Positions 57,229 to 64,000 of a stretch of 64,000 nucleotides of DNA are shown one piece after another. Origin of the DNA: a virus; IMG/VR virus record IMGVR_UViG_3300021091_004142, positions 1 to 64,000 of that record; one strand, written 5' to 3'. Position 1 is the first letter of the stretch. Every line of letters starts with the position of its first letter. The position numbers and the translations under genes were made by a program. The notes beneath the pieces were generated by a model. That model ran no database searches. It saw only the letters and a program-made list of their open reading frames with translations, and was not told where the DNA came from.

Positions 57229-59871
57229 TTACTTGAGGTCAGCCAAACCTTGGATCAACAGGTCCATGACCGTGGGTTGTCCTTCCTGGCCATTCTGGAA
57301 GATGATCCGGTCACTGAGACCGTACTTGCCAGAGTTCAGGCTCGGATCCACGATGTACCGGTACAGCAGTACAGCCCACTTTTCTGGTGCTGTGTGTGAA
57401 TTGATCCTGTTGTACAGGTCCGATTGAATATCGCCAATTTCCCTGCTGCGCTCGGTTTCGGCAAACATCTTGAGATACTTGCTGTTGAACCCGAGTTTAC
57501 CGGCCTTGGCCACTGAGGAGTGGTACTTTGCATCTGCACGCTTGAGGCGCACATCGAACTCCTTGAAGAGTCCACTTGCCCATTCGACGTGTTCCGGCTT
57601 GACTATCGACAATTTGTCCATGACCAACTGACGAGTTTCAGATTCCAGACGACGACCGAATGAAACTTCAACGATCATCTTCTTGACTTGATCCAGGGTG
57701 TGCTTGTTCACATTGTCCATACGGGTGAATTTGCCATCCACCAGAATGTCCTCAAGCATGTCCTGATCTGTTTCGTCCATGCCAATCGACAGACGTGTCT
57801 TGAACACGAACTTGTCAACAGGCACCTGTTCGCGAATGATTTCATTCACGATCAACTTTTGCATGTGCAACATTCCAAACTTCAGGTAGAGGAAGGAATC
57901 GATGTCCGCCTCCTGTTGATTGGTGTCGATCACATCGTTGCTGTTTGCCGGCAGCCACTCAGGATAGCTCACTCCCATGATTGCAGAGTAAGCCATGATC
58001 AAGTTGGCATACGTACCTACGTTGGGATTTACCAACTGTGCCCTGATCATCCGTTTGACGTTGTCTCGTGTGATCATCCTGCTGGTGTACTCCACTGAAT
58101 GAGGAATCTCTCCTCGCTCAGAGGTCTCCAGCAAAGTCGACATGCCGAATGGAGCAGTGTTCAAGTCGATGACCGGAACCCGCTCGTCATTACGCCTGTG
58201 CCATGGCATGGTCTCTGCATCAAACCACTCAATGCTGTACCCACCTGGTCCGTTTGGTGAACGAATCACTACGCAGACGTCGATGGCTTCCTCCGGTGTC
58301 TCTGGCACAATCATGTTGACTGGCAGTACCGAGTCCGAATACAGCTTCTCCAGTTTCTCTCGACCATACTGGCTGCACCAGATTTTGATCCAGATGAACT
58401 TGGCTTGATCACCGTCTTGATCCCATGTGTCATGCAACACAGCGGTATCAACGAACCTGTCGGTGGGAATTACCACACCAACATTCTCCAGATAGAAGAC
58501 ACAATTGCGCTTCTCTTCCGGAAGGTCCATCATCGCCATGTGCTCCAAGGCAGCATAGGTGTTGACGGTTGCCATGAATGCATTGCTCATTGGCAGCCAC
58601 CAACGGTTGTTGTCTCGTGCTGATTGCATCTGCATTTCTACAGAACCAATCGCCAGCCTGTTAAAGCAAGCAGAAGCAGACAGATCATTCCCTGCCTCAA
58701 GCCACCTGACAACAGCGGTCTTCCAACCAGCCACTACAGGTTCTTCGTGGTGCACACCAGCTTCGTCATGAGCAAACTTTACTTGGTGCAAGATGAAGTC
58801 CGGCACTTTGTTGTCTGCGAACGATTTGGTGATGTCATCCACCAATGACTCTGAGTCCTGAACGAAACGCTCTTCGGTGAACAACCAATCGTGATTGTGG
58901 AACGTGCTCTGCATGTCCCACATCGCCGTGTGGATGTTCTCGTGAATGAACGCCGTTGCCAGATAGTTGTTGCCATCCGAATGGAACTCCGGCTTGATTG
59001 CACTGCTGTGGAAGATGACATCATGAGACATCACCCTGTCAGGCCTGCACAAACCCAAACCCTTTACGAGTCCGTACGGAGTCCTCAGTCGGAAGATGAA
59101 CCGGTCAATCTTGTTGCCCATGATCATTGCAATCATACGGCGCTTTTCATGACCTTCTTCCATCTTGTAGCACATCTCCCGCAAGAAGCTCTGACTGACA
59201 ATGATTGGTCCGTCGTACGGATTGCAATTATTGCCATCAGGGCTCATCTCCAGGGTGACTTCTTCACGAGCAGCAGGCCAGTTACCCGGTCCGTGATCAT
59301 GTTCAGCTTCTGGGATTTCATTGCTGGGGTCCACCAACATCAAGCAGCTCAGTTCGTCGAACTTACCAGACTTGTACATCTGGCATGAACGACCAACTTC
59401 TTGCAGTCGCTTTGGTGTCTTCTTTGCATCCAGTGCAATCATGTCCATTGCCTCGAGGCTGAAGATCTCACGATCCATTCCATCGATGTAAAGGAAGAAT
59501 GCATAGGTCGCATTTGCCCAAGCAAAAGTGGATCCATCAACCAACAGGTCGATATTGGTCCTCTTCAACTTGATTTCATGCTTTAGGTCACTGATTGAGA
59601 TTGAACCAAGTCGGAATGTGAATCCTCTTTTGTTCAACTTGCTCAACGCAGGGTAGATCCAGGTTCCATTGTGGATTTCCATCAGGTAGTTGGAAATTGT
59701 CCTACCTTGTGGAGTCCGTGTCTGGACTTGGATTGGCTCTTTGGTATCCCTGAACAGTTCCAGAGCAGACTTTTCGTGTGCCCTGGGATTGTTGGTCAGG
59801 ATTCGCCACTTTCCTGACAGGAATGCGATGATCGGGATTTCGCCCTTCACCGCTTGGTTGATTGCGCTCAT
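57229..59871 (-). CDS. large protein with two-barrel RNA polymerase-like motifs, paralogue B
   Basis: 880 aa, AAAGGA before the ATG. In order: YDGPIIVSQ (219-227), RTPYGLVKGLGL (263-274), DQDGDQAKF (484-492), VIRSPNGPGGYSI (535-547). DQDGD is the metal-binding DxDGD of two-barrel (RDR/YonO/crAss-type) RNA polymerases, and YGLVKG fits the conserved Lys of the first barrel. This supports a phage RNA polymerase; without a search it remains tentative. Paralogue A at 45951 shares all four blocks. Two such proteins could be virion and late polymerases, matching the phage-specific promoter-like motif around them. Confidence 0.5.
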   Translation of the reverse strand: MSAINQAVKGEIPIIAFLSGKWRILTNNPRAHEKSALELFRDTKEPIQVQTRTPQGRTISNYLMEIHNGTWIYPALSKLNKRGFTFRLGSISISDLKHEIKLKRTNIDLLVDGSTFAWANATYAFFLYIDGMDREIFSLEAMDMIALDAKKTPKRLQEVGRSCQMYKSGKFDELSCLMLVDPSNEIPEAEHDHGPGNWPAAREEVTLEMSPDGNNCNPYDGPIIVSQSFLREMCYKMEEGHEKRRMIAMIMGNKIDRFIFRLRTPYGLVKGLGLCRPDRVMSHDVIFHSSAIKPEFHSDGNNYLATAFIHENIHTAMWDMQSTFHNHDWLFTEERFVQDSESLVDDITKSFADNKVPDFILHQVKFAHDEAGVHHEEPVVAGWKTAVVRWLEAGNDLSASACFNRLAIGSVEMQMQSARDNNRWWLPMSNAFMATVNTYAALEHMAMMDLPEEKRNCVFYLENVGVVIPTDRFVDTAVLHDTWDQDGDQAKFIWIKIWCSQYGREKLEKLYSDSVLPVNMIVPETPEEAIDVCVVIRSPNGPGGYSIEWFDAETMPWHRRNDERVPVIDLNTAPFGMSTLLETSERGEIPHSVEYTSRMITRDNVKRMIRAQLVNPNVGTYANLIMAYSAIMGVSYPEWLPANSNDVIDTNQQEADIDSFLYLKFGMLHMQKLIVNEIIREQVPVDKFVFKTRLSIGMDETDQDMLEDILVDGKFTRMDNVNKHTLDQVKKMIVEVSFGRRLESETRQLVMDKLSIVKPEHVEWASGLFKEFDVRLKRADAKYHSSVAKAGKLGFNSKYLKMFAETERSREIGDIQSDLYNRINSHTAPEKWAVLLYRYIVDPSLNSGKYGLSDRIIFQNGQEGQPTVMDLLIQGLADLK

Positions 59872-59918
59872 GATGAGTTTCCTTTCTCTTGAGCTACTAG
59901 CGGCCTCAGAATAGAGAC

Positions 59919-59958
59919 CTAAGTACTAGTCATAAAGTAAAAGGGGCCGAAGCCCCTT
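59919..59958 (-). terminator. UUCG terminator plus repeated TATGACTAGTACTTAG element
   Basis: AAGGGGC-TTCG-GCCCCTT (59941-59958) with a T-rich tail ends the unit at 60020. It is followed directly by CTTTATGACTAGTACTTAG (59919-59937, minus strand), repeated at 60418-60436. The element lies about 50 bp before the 880-aa gene's ATG, so it may be its promoter. Confidence 0.75.
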
Positions 59959-60019
59959 CTACTGTCGGCTGAACCCGACTCTTGGTTTGCAGGGGTGACT
60001 TCTTTCCCCTGCTAGGTTA

Positions 60020-60337
60020 TTACTTCAAGCTCTCGATGACCTGATAGGTCTTCTCGGGCTGTCCGTCCACGTACTTGACTTTCGTCGTTCCGAGTCGGGT
60101 CTTTGGCGTTTTGGCAATGAATGCCTCGGCGCCCTCCTTGGTCGGGAACACATGGACCTGGTAGGTCTTGGGCTCCTGTGCCTTTGGAGTCTTGACGAAC
60201 TGGCGCTTTGGCATGTCTTTCGCCAGTTCATCCGCTTCCTGGAGTTTGAAAACCCCCAGTGTGTTGTGGCAGCTGAATACCTCTGCCACGGTCGGGTGCG
60301 TATGCCCGCAGGCACCGCACTTGATTTGCTTGTTCAT
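60020..60337 (-). CDS. zinc-ribbon start protein, 105 aa
   Basis: AAGGAGG upstream. CGAC...C pattern at 7-10 and 23 (IKCGACGHTH...FSCHN) then a Lys-rich, beta-rich C-terminal part with FPTKEGAEAFIAKTP, like the viroplasmin or LSR2-type small folds. Unknown. Confidence 0.55.
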   Translation of the reverse strand: MNKQIKCGACGHTHPTVAEVFSCHNTLGVFKLQEADELAKDMPKRQFVKTPKAQEPKTYQVHVFPTKEGAEAFIAKTPKTRLGTTKVKYVDGQPEKTYQVIESLK

Positions 60338-60417
60338 GTCATCCTCCTTGTATGGATGTACATTGCGTCATTTTTGATTTGGGAAACGACACTTCAACCC
60401 TGACTGATACTTGAAGT

Positions 60418-60460
60418 CTAAGTACTAGTCATAAAGAAAAAGGGGCCCTTTTGGACCCCT
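60418..60460 (-). terminator. terminator plus repeated element
   Basis: AGGGGCCC/GGACCCCT hairpin (60441-60460) with TTTTTCTTT on the minus side, then the same CTTTATGACTAGTACTTAG element (60418-60436). Same terminator-then-element layout as at 59919. Confidence 0.75.
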
Positions 60461-60482
60461 TCTTCTTTTCTTGCTTGCCTTG

Positions 60483-60914
60483 TTATTCGTAGATGTGACC
60501 GAAGTCGATCTCGCATTGATCAAGGCTTTCTTTTTCCTTGGTCTTCTTCGAGTTCATCAGTTCACCAATGATTTTTCTGCCTTCTGCCATTGACAGATAG
60601 GGCATGCCAGCCAAATGGCCAGCCATCTTGTATTCGATACGTGACCATTGCGCGGTAGTGCCTCCGAAAGCGGACTCCCTGGCAATAACTTGGTCCACAT
60701 ACATCAGTTTCCTGATGAGTGCAACTTGCGCGATGCTCATTATCTGAACTTGTCCAGTTCCATCGCACCGAAAGCACTTGTGGTGCAAGCCTTCCGGATC
60801 TTCGATGGTTGGCCACAATCCAGTGCCAGCACATCGCTCGCACTTGATGGTCAGTCCTTCAACGTAACCCTTCTGTATTGCCTTCTGTATTTCTTGATCA
60901 AACCGCTTACTCAT
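60483..60914 (-). CDS. DnaJ-type zinc-finger protein, 143 aa
   Basis: ATG at 60914 with GGGGAGG upstream. CERCAGTG and CFRCDGTG (about 25-55) are DnaJ-type CxxCxGxG repeats, two of the usual four. A helical region follows (SIAQVALIRKLMYVDQVI). Possible chaperone adaptor or zinc-dependent regulator. Confidence 0.65.
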   Translation of the reverse strand: MSKRFDQEIQKAIQKGYVEGLTIKCERCAGTGLWPTIEDPEGLHHKCFRCDGTGQVQIMSIAQVALIRKLMYVDQVIARESAFGGTTAQWSRIEYKMAGHLAGMPYLSMAEGRKIIGELMNSKKTKEKESLDQCEIDFGHIYE

Positions 60915-60950
60915 GGGTTTTTCCTCCCCATTGTTGATTTTGGTAGCCGG

Positions 60951-61002
60951 ATGGCTAGCCATAAAAAATAAAAGACTAGTAATATAGTTAAATTTACTAG
61001 CC
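60951..61002 (-). terminator. terminator plus repeated element (variant)
   Basis: ACTAGTAA/TTTACTAG hairpin followed by TTTTATTTTTTATGGCTAGCC on the minus strand; a third, partly diverged copy of the terminator/ACTAGT module, before the gene at 60914. Confidence 0.6.
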
Positions 61003-61037
61003 ATATATAGATCCCTTATTACCAACCAATTAGCTGG

Positions 61038-61577
61038 TTAAAACTTTTTGGTGGTGTCAATGATAAATGCGGGCTTGCCAACCTTCTTGAGGTAGGCATA
61101 GCACCTAGCGGTACCTGGAGTAGTTGGATTGTACACCCAGACAATGTTTGCATGGTCGACCATCCACTCGTTTCGGTCGATGTTTGCACCACCGTTTTGC
61201 GGATACTTAACGCCATTGCCACGTTTGCTTGGGCTTGATGGGCACACGTAAACGATTTCTTGTGCCTTTGACAGGATTTCCTGTGCTTCACTCATTCTGT
61301 TACGCCTGAGCATACTGGTTTTACCCCAGTAGTACTCAATGTAATCAGGGCTGGGAATTGCCGCGATAAACGACACATCAGCCATGATTGCAGCACGAGC
61401 AAGTGCTTCATCAAAGCCTTCTGCCATTCCGCTGATGACAATCAACTTGTCACCATGCTTTTCCTTTGCCTTTGTCAGAAGGTCCGCAAGATAATCACGG
61501 ACCTCACGACGCTTGTCAACATCCAGAATCAGCTCACGAGAGCCAGTCCCAGCGATGTAGTAGCGGTTTGCTTTCAT
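61038..61577 (-). CDS. SLOG-fold (DprA/LOG-like) protein
   Basis: 179 aa. GTGSREL near the N-terminus, VISGMAEGFDEALARAA (48-64), and RNEWMVDHANIVWVY with a following GKPAFII fit the SLOG Rossmann fold used in nucleotide sensing (DprA, LOG, TIGR00725-like). In defence systems such proteins bind cyclic or ADP-ribose-type ligands; here the ligand is unknown. Confidence 0.65.
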   Translation of the reverse strand: MKANRYYIAGTGSRELILDVDKRREVRDYLADLLTKAKEKHGDKLIVISGMAEGFDEALARAAIMADVSFIAAIPSPDYIEYYWGKTSMLRRNRMSEAQEILSKAQEIVYVCPSSPSKRGNGVKYPQNGGANIDRNEWMVDHANIVWVYNPTTPGTARCYAYLKKVGKPAFIIDTTKKF

Positions 61578-61618
61578 TGTTTTGGGCCCTCCTAAGACCC
61601 TTGACTAGGAAACCATAT

Positions 61619-61693
61619 TCCTAGTCATAAAAAAAAAGACTAGTAATGTAGTTAAATATACTAGTCTTATATCAGTCGGCTAAAGAATATTTA
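61619..61693 (-). terminator. terminator/repeat module, copy 1 of ~76 bp
   Basis: GACTAGTA (61638-61645) pairs with TACTAGTC (61659-61666), followed by nine T on the minus strand and TATGACTAGG. The same 76-bp unit, including GTCGGCTAAAGAATATTTATT, recurs at 63779-63857. It lies between the PcfJ-like and SLOG genes. Confidence 0.75.
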
Positions 61694-63736
61694 TTAGTTT
61701 TCCTTCTTTACCAAATTGCTCTTCATCCACTTGACAAGCTCTTTACGTAGATCTTCTCGTGGCTCTTCACCCTTACCTCGAAACTCTTGAATTTCAAGCT
61801 CTTTGCCGGAATCAAGGAGTACGAACCTTGCATGTCCAATCCACTTACCCGTATCTGCATATTCAAAGCCAACGATGAATTGATATCTGTCGGCAACAAC
61901 TTCTGCCCAAGAAGTTCCGATGCAGTTGTTCTGTTGTGTACCCCACAGGTAAAGATCATGCGTGGTCTTAGGAGCCCTGAAGATTACTCCATCAATGATT
62001 TCTTTGCCATCGAACGAATTGATCAACCTGGTATTTTTCGTTGGCCTGGCTTCATTCTTGTATTTCATTGCTTCTGTAACTACGTAATCGTGAGTTTGAT
62101 CAAAGTCATACTTCTGCCTCTTTACCTGTTCAATAACCGCTTTTCTGCGATTTCCAACAGGAATTTTCTTCAATGAAGAAAGAGTGTCAGCAACTTGATT
62201 TAATAGATGATAGATCTGATTCTGACGCTCACACGCTGCGGTGGCGTGGGTGCGATGTGGTTCTTTTGCGAGCTCTTCCAGCTTCTTTGTATCAGTTTCG
62301 TCCCATGTAAAAGTCTGCAAGATTTGATTCTTGTATGCAGTTGTTGCACCAAAGGTCTTGAAGTACTTTTGCATGTTCTGTATGTCATTGTATATACGGT
62401 AATTCCCCGGATTAGACCCTGTTCTTATTGGGTATATCGCATAATTCTGATCGCCTCCAAGTCTTTCAACCTTGTGCATTACAGGTATTGGTGGCAGAAC
62501 AAAATCAATCTTCATTTGTTCAAAGAAATTAAGTCCAAATGCTTTGAACATTCTGACCATTTGAATGGCCGAGCACAAATGGTGCCAATGCTTGAATTGT
62601 TGTTGCCCACCAAATGCTCTTCTTGTAATTCCAGAATTTTCTTTGATAGGAATCTCAAGAAAGATATACCGTGATTCTTCTTTGCCCATTTTCTCTACAG
62701 GAGTACCAAAAGCATTATTTAATGCTTGGTGAATGTTTTTGGCACCAGAAAGATAACGCAACTGATCTTGAGTTATTCCATACAGTTGAGTCGGCATGGG
62801 GTAGCTCAAACTATTGTATTCGTCTGGGAAAATTCTGTCAAATGACAGGTTTTCACAAATTGGCAAAATGTCTGTCTTCTTGTATACCTTTTCTAGACAA
62901 CGATACGCATCATTGACCAAAATCTGTACTTCACCCTGTAGAAACTTGAATTTCAATTGCTGAGAAAGAGATTGCCCCCACAATGGTTTGAATCCATTTT
63001 TATCGACTTTTGTGGTCAAGCAACGTACTCCAACCTTAGTTTCATTGACAAAGATCATTTCTTTCATTGGTTGAAAGAAAGTCGTGCACGTTTTCTTGTG
63101 CTTCATTTTAATTCCCGCTGTTTCAAGTGCGTTTGTGAGCTTGACATAAAGGGGGTCATAATTCTTGCTTCTTTCATCTGATATTGATTCATAGTTGTTG
63201 TAATAAGTCGCACTTAAAGAACAATGAATTGTCCACCCCTTGCCATTCTTTCTCTTATTGAGATTAACTTCTAGGCCCCATATCCACTGACCCCAGTCAT
63301 GCTTGGTGTAACCCCATTGTCCCAACATGTTCTTATCTACTTCACCGGTCTCAGCATTGACGATCTGTGCTAAATAATACCGTGACTCTGGCCAAAGGTT
63401 CTTTCCAACTTCCGTTGTTCCAAATTTCCGAAACCTGTACCCGCTGATCATGTTCTTTGATTCACGAGCAGCATTTTGTTCATTAGCAGCCAACTCATCA
63501 ATCTCATCATAAATCAAGACTTTGAGATTTGGGAAAGTGAACCAATCGGCCACTTTTTGGTCGTTTTCATCAACAACAATACCAATACCTGTTTCTAGCT
63601 TGTTCTCGATTATGTTGAGTTGACGCATGATTTCTACTAACTGATAAGTGTTCTTTGCTTTCAGATTGTCTAGATCAACTTCGATCTCTTGAAACGAGTT
63701 GTCTTGGAACCTGTTAATCCACCTTATTGCTTTCAT
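61694..63736 (-). CDS. PcfJ-like domain protein
   Basis: 680 aa. The C-terminal part (about 560-680) reads FRAPKTTHDLYLWGTQQNNCIG, then ELEIQEFRGKGEE, the layout of PcfJ-like proteins (mobile-element factor of unknown biochemistry). The N-terminal 550 residues, with Trp/Tyr-rich stretches, are unassigned. Likely linked to DNA transfer or replication. Confidence 0.6.
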   Translation of the reverse strand: MKAIRWINRFQDNSFQEIEVDLDNLKAKNTYQLVEIMRQLNIIENKLETGIGIVVDENDQKVADWFTFPNLKVLIYDEIDELAANEQNAARESKNMISGYRFRKFGTTEVGKNLWPESRYYLAQIVNAETGEVDKNMLGQWGYTKHDWGQWIWGLEVNLNKRKNGKGWTIHCSLSATYYNNYESISDERSKNYDPLYVKLTNALETAGIKMKHKKTCTTFFQPMKEMIFVNETKVGVRCLTTKVDKNGFKPLWGQSLSQQLKFKFLQGEVQILVNDAYRCLEKVYKKTDILPICENLSFDRIFPDEYNSLSYPMPTQLYGITQDQLRYLSGAKNIHQALNNAFGTPVEKMGKEESRYIFLEIPIKENSGITRRAFGGQQQFKHWHHLCSAIQMVRMFKAFGLNFFEQMKIDFVLPPIPVMHKVERLGGDQNYAIYPIRTGSNPGNYRIYNDIQNMQKYFKTFGATTAYKNQILQTFTWDETDTKKLEELAKEPHRTHATAACERQNQIYHLLNQVADTLSSLKKIPVGNRRKAVIEQVKRQKYDFDQTHDYVVTEAMKYKNEARPTKNTRLINSFDGKEIIDGVIFRAPKTTHDLYLWGTQQNNCIGTSWAEVVADRYQFIVGFEYADTGKWIGHARFVLLDSGKELEIQEFRGKGEEPREDLRKELVKWMKSNLVKKEN

Positions 63737-63778
63737 GGGTTTATCCTCCCCATTTTTGGTTTGATGACTAAGTCGGAT

Positions 63779-63857
63779 GACTAGTCATAAAAATAAAAGA
63801 TTAATAATGTAGTTAAATTTACTAGTTGTATATCAATCGGCTAAAGAATATTTATTG
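63779..63857 (-). terminator. terminator/repeat module, copy 2
   Basis: Matches 61619-61693 over about 76 bp with roughly 10 differences. The hairpin is degenerate here (ACTAGT/ATTAAT), but the TCTTTTATTTTTATGACTAGTC segment is kept. It lies upstream of the PcfJ-like gene start. Confidence 0.65.
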
Positions 63858-64000
63858 ATCACTATTACGTGATGTAAGTTCTTCAAATCTCTTGATTAGC
63901 AAAAAGTAATGCTGATCAATCATTTCATTCACAAAACATCCGTCTTCGATCTTTATTGTCCTGTAAAGCTTGCCTTTCTTATTGATCTTGATGTTCTTCA
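63852..64000 (-). CDS. partial gene, 48+ aa, C-terminal end
   Basis: Frame open from the right edge to a TAA at 63852-63854. The visible tail is basic then acidic (KINKKGKLYRTIKIEDG ... ELTSRNSDQ). No family can be named. Confidence 0.55.
   Translation of the reverse strand, partial: KNIKINKKGKLYRTIKIEDGCFVNEMIDQHYFLLIKRFEELTSRNSDQ

Overview
This window looks like part of a large, tailed-phage-type genome (or phage-plasmid) infecting an actinobacterium, probably an uncultured freshwater one. Actinobacterial signals are a WhiB-family regulator (39785-40111) and Thr-rich 'TTTT..VPP' linkers in secreted proteins. Phage signals are dense short overlapping genes, an endolysin/holin cassette, SSB, a second muralytic enzyme, seven tRNA genes and many membrane micropeptides. 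I recognise no terminase, portal, capsid or tail gene here, so 'phage' is an inference from context.

Layout. 1-4.7 kb (+): end of a TauD-like dioxygenase, a methyltransferase, a strong terminator, a chimeric Thr-rich surface protein and small genes. 4.7-8.4 kb (-): GH25 lysin, holin-like proteins, lipoprotein, OmpA-like protein, ferredoxin. 8.5-13.4 kb (+): ADP-ribosyltransferase-like protein, HAD phosphatase and a zinc metalloprotease; the last two share a C-terminal tail. From 13.6 kb to the right edge everything is on the minus strand: SSB, UDG-like protein, the ubiquitin/proteasome-like region (14.8-31.4 kb), membrane proteins and micropeptides, a tRNA/WhiB/subtilase segment (36.5-40.2 kb), SF2 helicase, a 37-bp iteron array (44.0-44.4 kb), two large paralogues with two-barrel RNA polymerase-like motifs (45.9-48.5 and 57.2-59.9 kb), and a more GC-rich small-gene region with several structured non-coding RNAs.

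The central find is a virus-encoded ubiquitin-like modification and proteolysis system. Within 18.5-31.4 kb lie a beta-grasp Ub-like protein ending in Gly, an E1/ThiF enzyme, a JAMM isopeptidase with a perfect metal motif, a RING-like C3HC4 protein, an E2-like protein with an E2-type active-site Cys, two more E2-like paralogues and a Ycf46-type AAA+ ATPase. A proteasome beta/HslV-type Ntn hydrolase with an exposed Thr and conserved Asp/Gly-Ser-Gly-like/Asp-x-x-Thr-Gly positions lies at 14.8-15.5 kb on the same strand. The E2-like stop codon sits on a T5 run where a -1 slip would fuse it to the RING-like frame, whose own start codon is missing. Family assignments rest on motifs read by eye; the linkage of the parts into one pathway is inference.

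Other highlights: a ~480-nt hairpin-rich non-coding RNA candidate (55555-56034), three smaller multi-branched RNA candidates, an iteron array with dyad boxes, an eight-copy AAAATAGGGG motif, and repeated terminator/ACTAGT modules.
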